DNA from: Mycobacterium sp. OAS707
GTDB taxonomy: Bacteria > Actinomycetota > Actinomycetes > Mycobacteriales > Mycobacteriaceae
Assembly: GCF_014873705.1 (NCBI RefSeq)
Contig: NZ_JADBDS010000001.1
Location: 310,001 to 374,000, forward strand
Reading direction: 5' to 3'
Length of the DNA: 64,000 bases
Numbering within the stretch: position 1 is the first letter of the stretch; every line of letters begins with the position of its first letter. The position numbers and the translations under genes were made by a program. The notes under the pieces are model-generated. The model ran no database searches. It was given only the letters and a program-made list of their open reading frames with translations, and had not been told where the DNA came from. Of this stretch, positions 19,762-29,343 are shown in pieces.

Positions 19762-22700
19762 TTACAGCGGCGCGAGGTCATCGCGGTAGGTCAGCACCCA
19801 CCAGTCGTGATACGTCACGTACGTGCCATCGCTCACACTGATCGTCACGATCTCGTCGGACAACACACCCTGGTCGGCGTTCAGGTACGGCACATAGACG
19901 TAATTGCCCGTCGCATTGTCGATCGTCAGTGTCCCGTACCACGGACCGTAGGCGGTGCCGTAGGTCAGTGGATCGTGGTCGGGATCGACGACGTTCATGT
20001 TGCCGGTTGTGCGACCCGTGTACGAGTCGAACGTGGTCGTCGTCGGCCCGTTCCACACCGGCATATCGGTCGGTCGGGGCTCCAGCGGCACTGTTACGGA
20101 GAAGTTCGTCGTCCCTCCTCGACCATCGCTGATGGTGACGTCGAAGCTGGTGGTATCCGACCCCGTTGTCTGCGCGGCCCGTTCGCGCGCCGCGTCAGTC
20201 GGCTGGTAGTAGAAGGTATAGGTGTAGGTCGTCGCGGGGCCCGATGACCCGTAGAGCGCCACCCCTCCGTCGGGTCCCCCGTAGGAGCTGTAGCTGACCT
20301 GATCCCCGTCGGGCTCCACCACGGTGAAGTTGCCCGACACCTTGCCCGTATACAGATCGACGGACATGGTGGGCTGACCTTGCAGCGCCGGGGGGTGATT
20401 GACCGGAGACAACGGCGACACCGTCACCGTGAACGGCACCGACGCGGTAGCTTGGCCATCACTGGCGACGATGGTGAAGCTGTCGGTGTCCTCCCCCGGC
20501 GTCTGATACGCGGCGTTTCGGGCCGCGACTGTGGGGGTGTAGGTGAATGACGTCAGGCTTCCGAGCTGACGGAGGGTGATTGTCCCCTTGGTGGGTCCGT
20601 TGATAACGGTGTATGTCAACGGGTTTCCGTCCGGATCCGTGAAGGTGACGCCGCCGGTGACTTGTCCGGTCCCCGAGTCCGGTGAGGACCAGAACGGGGT
20701 GCCGGTGATGACGGGCGCGCGGTTCGTCGACGACAGAACCGGCACGGTGACGCTGACATCCTTATAGGCGCCGAGAGAATCGCTGACGCGCACGGTGAAC
20801 GTGTCGACGGTGCCCGGTGTTGCCGAGGCACGGGCCGCAGCCGTCGGCGTGTAAGAGTAGACGCCGCTCGGGGTCACCGTCACCGCACCTTTCGCAGGAA
20901 CAGCGAACACGTTGTAGCTCAACGCATCCCCGTCGGTGTCGATCATCTTCAGGTCGCCCATGACCGTTCCGTTGGTGGGATCGGGCGTGCCGACCGTCGG
21001 CGAACCGTTTGCCTGCGGCGCTGTCTGCACCCTCGAGAGGTTTAGCACCCGCACGTAGTCATCGACATAATCGGTGACATAGAGCTTGTTGCCGCTCAAC
21101 GCGATTGAGTGCGCTCCGCTCTCCGCGGGTGAATCGATCACAACCGGTGAGCCCACAACGGTGTTGGTGCGCGTGTCAATCACCGACACCGTGTCCTTGC
21201 CGTTGGCGACGTACACCAGCGCGCCGTCCTGAGTAATGGCGATGCCCTCCGGTTGGGTGCCGACAGTGATTGTCTTCACGAATACCGGTGTCGCGCCTGC
21301 CGTATTGAGAACCGTCACCGTGCCGGAGTTGTAGTTGGACACATAGATTCGCTGACCGTTCGGGCTGACCACGACGCCGCGCGGCGAATCACCGACCTTC
21401 GCGCTGCCGATCACCTTGTTGTCGACGGTGCTGATCACCGTCACCGAATCGCTGTAGCGACTCAGCGCATAGACGCGGCTGTCGTCGGGGCTGACCGCCA
21501 GGCCGGACGGCTGCGATCCCACCGTGACCCTGGTGATCTCCGTATTGGTCGCGGTGTTGACCACCGACACAGTGCTGCTACCGCCATTGCTGACGTAGAG
21601 CCGAGTGCCGGTGCTGTTGATCGCCAACGCCGACGGACTAGCCCCGACAGCGATCGAATCCACCGCCGACGTCGAGGGCTTGGCGTCGACCAGCTTGTTG
21701 GTCGACGTATCGATAACCGCCACACCGGTTGTCATCGCCACATACGCGCGGTTCTGAGTTGCCACTGGGCTGACGACAACCGCCGTCGGTGCATACGGCA
21801 CCTTTATCGTGGCCACCACCGCGCCGCTCGCCGTATTGACCACCGAAACCGTCTTGTCGTACTTGTTCGTCACATACGCGCGCGAACCGTCGGCGCTGAA
21901 CGCCACGCCCGACGGGTCCCGATCCACGTCCACTGGTGCACCTGCGGCAAGCTGGGCGGGCCGCACCACAACCGTGATGGGTACATCGGTGTATGCCTGC
22001 CCGTCAGAGACCCGCACCGTGAAGGTGTCAGTATCCAAACCCGACGTCGACGCCGCCTGCAGGCGCTGGGTCACAGACGGCGTGTAGGTGAAACTGCCGG
22101 CCCCGGTGACCGCCACCGCGGCACCCACCGACTGGTTTTGGACCGTATACGTCAACGGATTGCCTTCAGCGTCAACAGCATTCAACGAGCCGGTTACCGT
22201 GCCGTTGACTGTCTCGGGCAGGCCGACCGTAGGCGACGCCACCGGTGCAGAATTCGCCGTGATCGTTTGAGCCATCATCAGACTCGACTGAGACGGATCA
22301 GATGCCGTCTGCGCCAGCGGTTGGTCTTCAACCATGTCTTGCTGGGTCTGCCGCCGGAACGCCGCCAAGCCCGCGAGCAGCAGCGGTGAATCCCTGGGCG
22401 CCGCTGGAGCATCGCCATCGGCTGACGGTGTCAATCCGACCGCTGACAACATCGTGGACGACAACGGCGTCACCTCAGGCTTCGGTGCCGTCACCTGGTC
22501 CTGCACCGGCGCGGTGTTCAGCGAAGATGTCTTCGTCGCGACATCGACCGATACGCTCGTCGACGCAGGATCCGCCACCGCGCCCGTCTTGGGTTGCGAT
22601 GAGGTGGTGGTGTCGGCGTCGTGGTTGCTATCGGTGGCGTCGCGGCCCGACGCGATGCTCGCCGGCCGCCGCTTCGGCTTCTTCGGCGCAGTCGTTGCGC

Positions 22701-23031
22701 TCGACTTGTCCGAACCTGACTTCTTGTCCTTCGGCGTGGCGTTGGTGGTCGACTTGCCACCGCTGGTCTCTCCGGACTTCTTGGTGTCAGCGGCGCCACC
22801 GCCACTCTCGCCGCTGGCGCCGGCGCCCTGGTCGCCGGACGGGGACGCGGACGAGGGCGTCGAGGAATCGGCTGCCGACGACGACGAGGAGGATGTATCC
22901 GTTGACGGACTCGTCGACCCGGAATCTGTCGGCCCTGCCCACGCCACCCCGGGCGTGGTCGCTACCGCAACACCGACCCCCAAGGCCACTGCCAAGCCAC
23001 CCACTCGACCGACGTACGTTGCGTACCCCAT
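19762..23031 (-). CDS. Large secreted YVTN beta-propeller / cadherin-like repeat protein (paralogue)
   Basis: 1089 aa, exported by a signal nearly identical to that of the gene at 15030-19604 (cleavage after AWA, residue 32). After a Ser/Thr/Lys-rich linker (about 33-255) come a cadherin/VCBS-like domain (about 260-360) and one seven-bladed YVTN propeller (about 367-667), whose blades are almost the same as propeller 1 of the paralogue. The C-terminal 400 residues are four cadherin-like repeats with the PDGDxxxY and AAR spacing, instead of the extra propellers of its neighbour. ATG 23031 follows GGGAGGGG. Function unknown; the pair look like a tandem duplication that diverged by domain swapping. 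Confidence 0.88.
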   Translation of the reverse strand: MGYATYVGRVGGLAVALGVGVAVATTPGVAWAGPTDSGSTSPSTDTSSSSSSAADSSTPSSASPSGDQGAGASGESGGGAADTKKSGETSGGKSTTNATPKDKKSGSDKSSATTAPKKPKRRPASIASGRDATDSNHDADTTTSSQPKTGAVADPASTSVSVDVATKTSSLNTAPVQDQVTAPKPEVTPLSSTMLSAVGLTPSADGDAPAAPRDSPLLLAGLAAFRRQTQQDMVEDQPLAQTASDPSQSSLMMAQTITANSAPVASPTVGLPETVNGTVTGSLNAVDAEGNPLTYTVQNQSVGAAVAVTGAGSFTYTPSVTQRLQAASTSGLDTDTFTVRVSDGQAYTDVPITVVVRPAQLAAGAPVDVDRDPSGVAFSADGSRAYVTNKYDKTVSVVNTASGAVVATIKVPYAPTAVVVSPVATQNRAYVAMTTGVAVIDTSTNKLVDAKPSTSAVDSIAVGASPSALAINSTGTRLYVSNGGSSTVSVVNTATNTEITRVTVGSQPSGLAVSPDDSRVYALSRYSDSVTVISTVDNKVIGSAKVGDSPRGVVVSPNGQRIYVSNYNSGTVTVLNTAGATPVFVKTITVGTQPEGIAITQDGALVYVANGKDTVSVIDTRTNTVVGSPVVIDSPAESGAHSIALSGNKLYVTDYVDDYVRVLNLSRVQTAPQANGSPTVGTPDPTNGTVMGDLKMIDTDGDALSYNVFAVPAKGAVTVTPSGVYSYTPTAAARASATPGTVDTFTVRVSDSLGAYKDVSVTVPVLSSTNRAPVITGTPFWSSPDSGTGQVTGGVTFTDPDGNPLTYTVINGPTKGTITLRQLGSLTSFTYTPTVAARNAAYQTPGEDTDSFTIVASDGQATASVPFTVTVSPLSPVNHPPALQGQPTMSVDLYTGKVSGNFTVVEPDGDQVSYSSYGGPDGGVALYGSSGPATTYTYTFYYQPTDAARERAAQTTGSDTTSFDVTISDGRGGTTNFSVTVPLEPRPTDMPVWNGPTTTTFDSYTGRTTGNMNVVDPDHDPLTYGTAYGPWYGTLTIDNATGNYVYVPYLNADQGVLSDEIVTISVSDGTYVTYHDWWVLTYRDDLAPL

Positions 23032-23125
23032 CACGACCCCTCCCGGTACGGACGCGAAAGGCAGCTAGCGCTGCAAGAACATCGTCAGCTGTGAGGACGC
23101 TGTGGGATTAGGTAGTCCCGTACTC
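23032..23125 (-). repeat. Duplicated 5' flank, copy 2
   Basis: Counterpart of the flank at 19605-19699: same ribosome-site region, the CTGCAAGAACATCGTCAGCT block and GTGGGATTAGGTAGT. Similarity fades after TACTCG, marking the probable outer edge of the duplicated segment. Confidence 0.75.
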
Positions 23126-23186
23126 GTTTTTGGGGCAATCGACAAAGCCCTACTCACCGCCCGGCGAGGATCCGACTGCAGCTGGG

Positions 23187-23199
23187 TACGCTGGCGCCG
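23187..23199 (+). promoter_or_regulatory. Leaderless promoter of the serine hydrolase
   Basis: TACGCT (23187-23192) matches the mycobacterial -10 consensus TANNNT and ends exactly 7 nt before ATG 23200, the spacing that places the transcription start at the A of ATG. No ribosome site is visible, which fits a leaderless mRNA. Confidence 0.55.
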
Positions 23200-24405
23200 A
23201 TGAAGCTCGACACCAATCAGGCGTCCATCCGCGAGGCCATCGATGCCGGCCTGCTGGCCGGGGCGGTCACCCTCGTGTGGCGCGCCGGGGAGGTGCTGCA
23301 GGTCAACGAGCTCGGCCACCGCGACGTCCATGCCAACCTGCCCATGCAGCGCGACACGATTTTCCGTATCGCGTCGATGACCAAACCGGTCACCGTCGCC
23401 GCGGCCATGACCTTGGTCGACGAGGGCAAGCTCGCACTGACCGACCCCGTCGCGAAATGGCTGCCGGAGTTGTCGGACATGCGGGTGCTCGCCTCCCCGG
23501 GCGGTCCGCTCGACAAGACGGTGCCTGCGCGCCGGCCGATCACCGTCGACGACCTGATGACCCACCGCAGCGGGCTGGCGTACTTCTTCTCGGTGACCGG
23601 TCCGCTGGCCAAGGCGTACTCCCGCATTTCGCCGCGGCAGGGCCCCGACCGCTGGCTGGCCGAGGTTGCGGCACTGCCGCTGCAGCACCAACCCGGCGAC
23701 CGCCTGACCTACAGCAACGCGACGGACGTGCTGGGGATCCTGCTCGAGCGCATGGAAGCCAAGTCGCTTCAGGATGTGCTCACCGAGCGGGTACTGGGTC
23801 CGCTGAACATGGCGGACACCGGATTCTTCGTCGACTCCCGCAACCGCGGTCGTACCGCGACGATGTACAAGCTCGAGGACGACGACACCCTCAGCCATGA
23901 CGCGATGGGACCGCCGCCGATCACGCCGCCGCCGTTCTGTATGGGCGGTGCAAATCTGTTCTCCACCGCCGACGACTATCTGAAATTCGTCCGAATGCTG
24001 TTGGCGGGCGGCGAGGTCGACGGTGTGCGCGTGCTGTCGGAGCCGTCCGTGCAATTGATGCGCACCGACCGACTGACCGACGAGCAGAAGCAACATCCGT
24101 TTCTGGGCATGCCGTTCTGGATCGGTCGCGGTTTCGGCTTGAACCTTTCGGTGGTGACCGACCCGACCCGATCCCGGCAACTGTTCGGCCCAGGGGGTCT
24201 TGGCACCTTCAGTTGGCCGGGTGCATACGGCACGTGGTGGCAAGCGGATCCAAGCGAGGACCTCATCTTGATCTACCTGATCCAGAATCTGCCGAACTTC
24301 GGCGCAGACGCGGCGGCCGCTGTCGCGGGCAACACCGCATTGCTGAAACTTCAATCCACCCAACCGAAGTTCGTCCGACGCACCTACCAGGCGCTCGAAA
24401 TCTAG
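23200..24405 (+). CDS. Serine hydrolase of the beta-lactamase class C / esterase family
   Basis: 401 aa. The catalytic SxxK is S59-M-T-K62 and the YxN motif is Y171-S-N, as in class C beta-lactamases, D-alanyl carboxypeptidases and family VIII esterases. Near the C-terminus PGGLGTFSWPGAYGTWW resembles the segment that replaces the usual KTG triad in esterase-type members. No signal peptide is seen, which favours a cytoplasmic esterase or hydrolase over a periplasmic beta-lactamase. It ends directly before the ATG of the FAD monooxygenase, so the two form an operon. Substrate unknown. Confidence 0.9.
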   Translation: MKLDTNQASIREAIDAGLLAGAVTLVWRAGEVLQVNELGHRDVHANLPMQRDTIFRIASMTKPVTVAAAMTLVDEGKLALTDPVAKWLPELSDMRVLASPGGPLDKTVPARRPITVDDLMTHRSGLAYFFSVTGPLAKAYSRISPRQGPDRWLAEVAALPLQHQPGDRLTYSNATDVLGILLERMEAKSLQDVLTERVLGPLNMADTGFFVDSRNRGRTATMYKLEDDDTLSHDAMGPPPITPPPFCMGGANLFSTADDYLKFVRMLLAGGEVDGVRVLSEPSVQLMRTDRLTDEQKQHPFLGMPFWIGRGFGLNLSVVTDPTRSRQLFGPGGLGTFSWPGAYGTWWQADPSEDLILIYLIQNLPNFGADAAAAVAGNTALLKLQSTQPKFVRRTYQALEI

Positions 24406-25599
24406 ATGCCGACGGTACTGATCAGCGGTGCCGGGATCGCGGCGCCCGCACTTGCCTTCTGGCTTAACAAGAGTGGTTATCAGGTCACGATCGTCGAACT
24501 CGCCGACGGCATTCGCCCCGGCGGACAGACCGTCGACTTGCGCGGGGCGGGCGGCGATGTGGTCGAGCGCATGGGGCTCATCGAGCAGATGCGTCAGCGG
24601 TCGCTAGACCAGCGTGGTGTCGCGTGGATCAAGGCCGACGGCAGCAGGCGCGCCGAGATGCCGGTCACCGCGTTCAACGGCAACGGGCTGGTTTCCAAGC
24701 TCGAGATCTTGCGCGGCGATCTGGTCGACGTGCTGTATCAGGCGACCACGGAGCAGACCGACTACCGCTTCGGCACCCGCATCGAGGAACTCAGCCAGAG
24801 CGAGGATGCGGTCAAGGCGACGTTGAGCGACGGATCGACGTTTTCTGCCGACCTGGTCGTCGGTTGCGACGGGCCACATTCGGCAGTGCGGCGCTTGGCT
24901 TTCGGGCCCGAAGAGCTGTTCGTCAAACCAATGGGCGGGTACAACGCATGGTTCACCGCACCGGACACGGTCGGACTCGACGGCTGGTATCTGATGTACC
25001 AGGCCCCCGGACTCAACGCGTCGATGCGGCCGTCGCATGATCCCGCGCTGTGCAAGGCCGGTTTGGCTTTTCGCTCGGAACCGATCGCCTATGACCGACG
25101 CAACGCCGACGAGCAACGGGCGTTGCTCACAACGCATTTCGCGGGCGCCGGGTGGCAGTGCGACGCGCTGTTGTCGGCGGCGCAGACAGCCGACGACTTC
25201 TACTTCGACGCTTTCGTCCAGGTCCACATGCCGACGATCTCGCAGGGGCGGGTGACGCTGGTCGGTGACGCCGGATACTGCGCCTCACCGCTGAGCGGTA
25301 TGGGCACCAGCTTGGCCTTGGTCGGCGCGTACGTGCTTGCGGGCGAACTCGGGCCTGCCGGATCTCTTGATGCTCAACGTATCCAAGCGGCGCTGCGGCG
25401 ATACGAGGCGGTGATGCGACCGTACATCAGTCGCTGTCAGGACCTGCCCAACGGCGTCGACGGATATCTACCGAAGTCGGCCAGCGACATCGCCGTCACC
25501 GCGCAGGTGATGAAGTGGATGCAGCGCCGGCCGTTTCGCTCCTTCGCCGAGAAGAAGTGGTTCACCACCGCGGACGCCATCGACCTGCCGGACTACTGA
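24406..25599 (+). CDS. FAD-dependent aromatic-type monooxygenase
   Basis: 397 aa, class A (p-hydroxybenzoate hydroxylase fold). The FAD fingerprint GAGIAAPALA is at residues 8-17, the DG motif is in VVGCDGPHSAVRR (about 155), and the second FAD motif is VGDAGYCASPLSGMG (about 285). It resembles the TetX-like/salicylate hydroxylase-like subgroup often annotated as FAD-binding monooxygenase. The ATG touches the stop codon of the hydrolase gene, showing translational coupling. Substrate unknown. Confidence 0.92.
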   Translation: MPTVLISGAGIAAPALAFWLNKSGYQVTIVELADGIRPGGQTVDLRGAGGDVVERMGLIEQMRQRSLDQRGVAWIKADGSRRAEMPVTAFNGNGLVSKLEILRGDLVDVLYQATTEQTDYRFGTRIEELSQSEDAVKATLSDGSTFSADLVVGCDGPHSAVRRLAFGPEELFVKPMGGYNAWFTAPDTVGLDGWYLMYQAPGLNASMRPSHDPALCKAGLAFRSEPIAYDRRNADEQRALLTTHFAGAGWQCDALLSAAQTADDFYFDAFVQVHMPTISQGRVTLVGDAGYCASPLSGMGTSLALVGAYVLAGELGPAGSLDAQRIQAALRRYEAVMRPYISRCQDLPNGVDGYLPKSASDIAVTAQVMKWMQRRPFRSFAEKKWFTTADAIDLPDY

Positions 25600-25619
25600 A
25601 TCCCAGGGCCGCCACCTGC

Positions 25620-25835
25620 TCAGCACGAGTGTTCACATGGCATCCGTGCCTGCTCAGCGGCACTGAGCTTGGCCTCTGCAATGCGGTAGACCCCGTCCAG
25701 CGCGGCCTCGTCGACACCGACATATTCGCTGACTACTTCTGGCGCGACACCTGCGTCGCGCAATCGCAGCGCAAGCGAGTACGGCAGCGGAAGCTTGCGC
25801 AGTGCCCTCTCGTGCGAGGTGAGTTCATCGGCCAC
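25620..25835 (-). CDS. Small conserved HTH-like protein
   Basis: 71 aa. The middle (LALRLRDAGVAPEVVSEYVGVDEAALDGVYRIAEAKL) has the spacing of a sigma region 4-like helix-turn-helix: a leucine-rich helix, AGV turn, EVVSEYVGV recognition-type segment and a final AEAKL helix. I recall similar short hypothetical proteins in mycobacteria but no function. GTG start at 25835. Convergent with the FAD monooxygenase (20 bp apart). DNA binding is an inference from the pattern. Confidence 0.65.
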   Translation of the reverse strand: MADELTSHERALRKLPLPYSLALRLRDAGVAPEVVSEYVGVDEAALDGVYRIAEAKLSAAEQARMPCEHSC

Positions 25836-25912
25836 CTCATCAGCCTGCCCCCGTATCGGGCCGACCAGGTGAGTAGCGGCCTACTCGATTTCTCCAACAC
25901 TCGTCCACTCGA

Positions 25913-28600
25913 TCAGCTGAGTCGAACCGCCAACGCTTTGCGGGCATACGCTCGGACGTCGGCGTCGCCATCCTCCAGTGCCAACCCCAACGCCTCACGG
26001 GCCGCGGGTTCGTCGTCGGCCCACCGCGTCAAGGTCAGCACCGCCGCCTTGCGGACGTCGAGGTGCTGATCGGTAAGCGCAGTTGTCAGTATGGGGACTG
26101 CGACGGTCGGCGCCGCCCCTGCAAGCGCCCTTGCGGCACCTTCGCGTACCTGCCACGCCGGCTCAGTGAGCGCCCGCTGCACCTCGGCCAGATCGTCGGC
26201 ACCACATCCGACGGCGCCGAGCGCCGCCAGCGCCGCAGCCCGCACCAGGGGGTCGCGGTCACCGACCAAACGGCGTACCGCCTCGACCCCCGCGCGCAGC
26301 GTCGCCAAGCCGTTGGCCGCTGCGATTCTGACCTCGCGATTGTCATCGGCCGCCGCGGCTGCTACGCCGTCGACGTCGTCGACGGACACCAGCGCCCGCA
26401 CGGCTTCGATGCGTACCCGATGATCGGCATCTCCCGACGCCAGCCGATATTGTGCACCGTCGCCGACCCGGCGCGCGCTGAGAAGGTACACCGCCACTGC
26501 GCGGACGAGAGGATCTACCGAACCCAGCTGTCCGGCAACATTTTCCGGCGCTGGCACGACTTCGACGAGTTCGCGAACGCTTTCGGCAGCTGCCCGGCGC
26601 ACCTCGCCGTCGTCGTCACCCAGCGCATCCAACAGCGGCCCTGCGTACCCATCGGGCAGATTCTCCACCAGGGTGGCCACCGCGGTTCGTCGCACGCCCG
26701 GATCGGGGTCGGTGAGAAAGTCGGTCAGCTCAGCGACCGTCGGTGATTCCAGCGTCAGCACTTCGGCGATGCGCGGCGACGGCGGCTGCATCGGCCCGGC
26801 TTGCGGCACGCGCGACGACGAGGTGGCCGGTGCCCGCCCGCCGGCCAACACAGGTTGGTCGATATGCGTCACCGGCCGCTCGGAGGGCAGGTGCTCAAAC
26901 TCTGGAACCGGCACGAAATACGGTGCGACGGGCCGCTTCAGGAACTCCATCGCGCCGTCGGGTGTCTTGCGCAGGTTCAGGTGGTAGCGCCACTCTTCGT
27001 CGTCGCGATCGGGCAGGTCGGCGCGATCGTGGTACAAACCCCATCGCGACTCGGTGCGCGTCAACGATGAGCGGGCGGCCATTTCTGCGCAGTCGCGGAT
27101 GAACGACACTTCGACCGCACGCATCAGCTCATGCGGTGTAGTGGCGCCCATCTCGGCGATTTCATCGTGCATCCGCTCGAAGCTCTGCACCGCGATCGAC
27201 AGCTTCGTCGCTGTCTTCGGCGGAGCCACGTAGTCGTTGACGAACCGACGCAGCTTGTATTCCACCTGCGGCTGCGGTGGACCATCGGGCTGCCGCAGCG
27301 GCCGATAGACGAGCTCGTGCGCCTCCTTTAGCTGGTCCTGCGGAAGTTCCTGCGGCGCAACGACGTCTGCGATTGTCGAAGCCGCATGCTCGCCGGCCAG
27401 ATCGCCGTAAACGAACGCGCCGATCATGTAGTTGTGCGGCACGCACGCCAGATCACCTGCCGCGTACAACCCTGGCACGGTGGTGCGCGCATGTTCGTCC
27501 ACCCAGACCCCGGACGCGGAATGCCCACTGCACAAACCGATCTCGGAGATATGCATCTCGATGTCATGTGTGCGGTAGTCATGACCGCGATTGGCGTGGA
27601 ACGTCCCACGAGTCGGACGTTCGGTGGTGTGCAGGATGTTCTCCAAAGCCGTCAACGTCTCATCGGGAAGATGCGACACCTTGAGGTAGATCGGGCCGCG
27701 GGCAGACTCGATCTCGCGTTTCACCTCCGACATCATCTGACCTGACCAGTAGTCGGAGTCGACGAACCGCTCCCCCAATGCATTGACCTGATAGCCGCCG
27801 AACGGGTTGGCGACATAGGCACATGCGGGCCCGTTGTAGTCCTTGATCAGGGGGTTGACCTGAAAGCACTCGATGCCCGACAACTCTGCGCCTGCGTGAT
27901 ACGCCATCGAATAGCCGTCGCCCGCGTTGGTCGGGTTTTCATACGTGCCGTAGAGGTATCCGGAAGCCGGCAACCCCAGTCGTCCGCACGCACCGGTGGC
28001 CAGGATCACGGCCTTCGCTGCGACGGCGACGAATTCGCCTGTGCGCGAATTCAGTGCGGCCGCGCCGACGGCGCGGTTGTTGTCGGTCAGCACACGCACC
28101 GGCATCAGCCGATTCTCGATCGTGATCTTCTCCCGCATCGACCGCTGCCGCAGCACTCGATACAGGGCCTTTTTGACGTCCTTGCCCTCGGGCATCGGCA
28201 GCACGTAGGACCCGGATCGATGCACCCGGCGTACCGCGTACTCGCCGTGTTCGTCCTTCTCGAACTTGACGCCGTAACGCTCCAGCCGTTGCACCATGGC
28301 GAACCCGCGCGTCGCGGTCTGGTAGATGGTGCGCTGGTTGACGATTCCGTCGTTGGCCCTGGTGATCTCGGCGACGTAGTCCTCGGGGCTGGCCTTGCCG
28401 GGGATGACGGCGTTGTTCACCCCGTCCATGCCCATCGCCAATGCGCCCGAGTGGCGCACATGGGCTTTCTCGAGCAGCATTACCCGGGCCCCGTGCTCGG
28501 CGGCGGTCAACGCCGCCATGGTGCCCGCCGTGCCGCCGCCGATCACAAGCACGTCGCAGTCGAGCCGACTCGTCTCGGCCAGTTCAGGTATTTGCATCAT
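25913..28600 (-). CDS. AprA-like flavoprotein oxidoreductase fused to C-terminal HEAT repeats
   Basis: 895 aa. Residues 1 to about 585 belong to the succinate dehydrogenase/fumarate reductase/APS-reductase flavoprotein superfamily. FAD motif GGGTAG is at 21-26, then HSGALAMGMDGVNN (50-63) and, near 380-405, GDLACVPHNYMIGAFVYG with His389. These blocks resemble APS reductase alpha (AprA) more than SdhA/FrdA: the SGA-MG-N pattern and the PH...G.F motif are those I recall around the AprA active site. Residues about 615-895 are short HEAT/PBS-lyase repeats (for example DPDPGVRRTAVATLVE, DREVRIAA-type units). The start overlaps the ABC ATPase stop (ATGATG; either Met possible). Likely electron partner is the ferredoxin at 31642-31869. 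True substrate unknown. Confidence 0.85.
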   Translation of the reverse strand: MMQIPELAETSRLDCDVLVIGGGTAGTMAALTAAEHGARVMLLEKAHVRHSGALAMGMDGVNNAVIPGKASPEDYVAEITRANDGIVNQRTIYQTATRGFAMVQRLERYGVKFEKDEHGEYAVRRVHRSGSYVLPMPEGKDVKKALYRVLRQRSMREKITIENRLMPVRVLTDNNRAVGAAALNSRTGEFVAVAAKAVILATGACGRLGLPASGYLYGTYENPTNAGDGYSMAYHAGAELSGIECFQVNPLIKDYNGPACAYVANPFGGYQVNALGERFVDSDYWSGQMMSEVKREIESARGPIYLKVSHLPDETLTALENILHTTERPTRGTFHANRGHDYRTHDIEMHISEIGLCSGHSASGVWVDEHARTTVPGLYAAGDLACVPHNYMIGAFVYGDLAGEHAASTIADVVAPQELPQDQLKEAHELVYRPLRQPDGPPQPQVEYKLRRFVNDYVAPPKTATKLSIAVQSFERMHDEIAEMGATTPHELMRAVEVSFIRDCAEMAARSSLTRTESRWGLYHDRADLPDRDDEEWRYHLNLRKTPDGAMEFLKRPVAPYFVPVPEFEHLPSERPVTHIDQPVLAGGRAPATSSSRVPQAGPMQPPSPRIAEVLTLESPTVAELTDFLTDPDPGVRRTAVATLVENLPDGYAGPLLDALGDDDGEVRRAAAESVRELVEVVPAPENVAGQLGSVDPLVRAVAVYLLSARRVGDGAQYRLASGDADHRVRIEAVRALVSVDDVDGVAAAAADDNREVRIAAANGLATLRAGVEAVRRLVGDRDPLVRAAALAALGAVGCGADDLAEVQRALTEPAWQVREGAARALAGAAPTVAVPILTTALTDQHLDVRKAAVLTLTRWADDEPAAREALGLALEDGDADVRAYARKALAVRLS

Positions 28601-29343
28601 GAATGACCAAGAGCTGTGATGATTTCGGTGCGCAGCGCCTGGCGGCCCGTCTGTTCAGTGCGCGGCTCAGGGACGTCGATGAGGGCGCGCAGTGGCTGCC
28701 CGACGCGACCGAGAACAGCGACACGGTCGCCGAGGATCAGCGCTTCGTCGACGTCGTGGGTGACGAACACGATCGTGGTCGGGTGGGCGCGCCAGGTCTC
28801 GATGAGCAGTCGTTGCATGGCGCCCCTGGTCTGGGTGTCCAGCGCGGCGAACGGTTCATCCATCATCACCGCGCGCGGCGCCCCGGCGAGCCCGCGAGCG
28901 AGTTGGACGCGCTGACGCATGCCGCCCGACAAACTCTTCGGCAGATAATCGGCGAACCCGGTCAACCCCACCTCGTCGATCCACTGTTCGGCCCGCCGGC
29001 GTCGCCCGGCGCGTGGCTGGCCTCGCAACTGCAGTGCCAGTTCGATGTTGGAACGCACTGTGCGCCATGGCAACAACGCACTGTCCTGGAACACCATCCC
29101 ACGGTCCCGCGAAGTGCTCGTGACCTCGTGCCCGTCGGCCAGCACCTGGCCGGAATCCGGCCGCAGCAGCCCGGCCAGCGCGCGAAGCACCGTCGACTTG
29201 CCGCAGCCGGACGGTCCGGTCAGCACCAGAATCTCGCCAGGCTGCACCGTCAGGCTCAGCCCGTCGACAACCGGCGCCCCTGTGTAGGACAGCCGGACGT
29301 CGTCGAGTTCCAGCCGCATGCCCTGTGCCACAGCGGTCGTCAT
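28597..29343 (-). CDS. ABC transporter ATP-binding protein (nitrate/sulfonate/taurine type)
   Basis: 248 aa. Walker A GPSGCGKST, Q-loop region MVFQDSALLPW, signature LSGGMRQRVQLARGL and Walker B VMMDEPFAALD are all intact. The DSALLPW stretch after the Q-loop is typical of the SsuB/TauB/NrtD group. It energises import with the permease and the lipoprotein encoded upstream. Its start overlaps the permease stop and its stop overlaps the flavoprotein start, both by ATGA. Confidence 0.93.
   Translation of the reverse strand: MTTAVAQGMRLELDDVRLSYTGAPVVDGLSLTVQPGEILVLTGPSGCGKSTVLRALAGLLRPDSGQVLADGHEVTSTSRDRGMVFQDSALLPWRTVRSNIELALQLRGQPRAGRRRRAEQWIDEVGLTGFADYLPKSLSGGMRQRVQLARGLAGAPRAVMMDEPFAALDTQTRGAMQRLLIETWRAHPTTIVFVTHDVDEALILGDRVAVLGRVGQPLRALIDVPEPRTEQTGRQALRTEIITALGHS

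Noticed and set aside
23065..24363. 432-aa minus-strand frame opposite the serine hydrolase
   Set aside because: The plus strand has SxxK and YxN motifs and a leaderless promoter; the antisense product has shadow composition.
25913..28600. Succinate dehydrogenase/fumarate reductase assignment for the flavoprotein
   Set aside because: No SdhB, C or D partners; the adjacent 75-aa two-cluster ferredoxin and the SGA-MG and PH-G-F motifs fit AprA better, though not proven.
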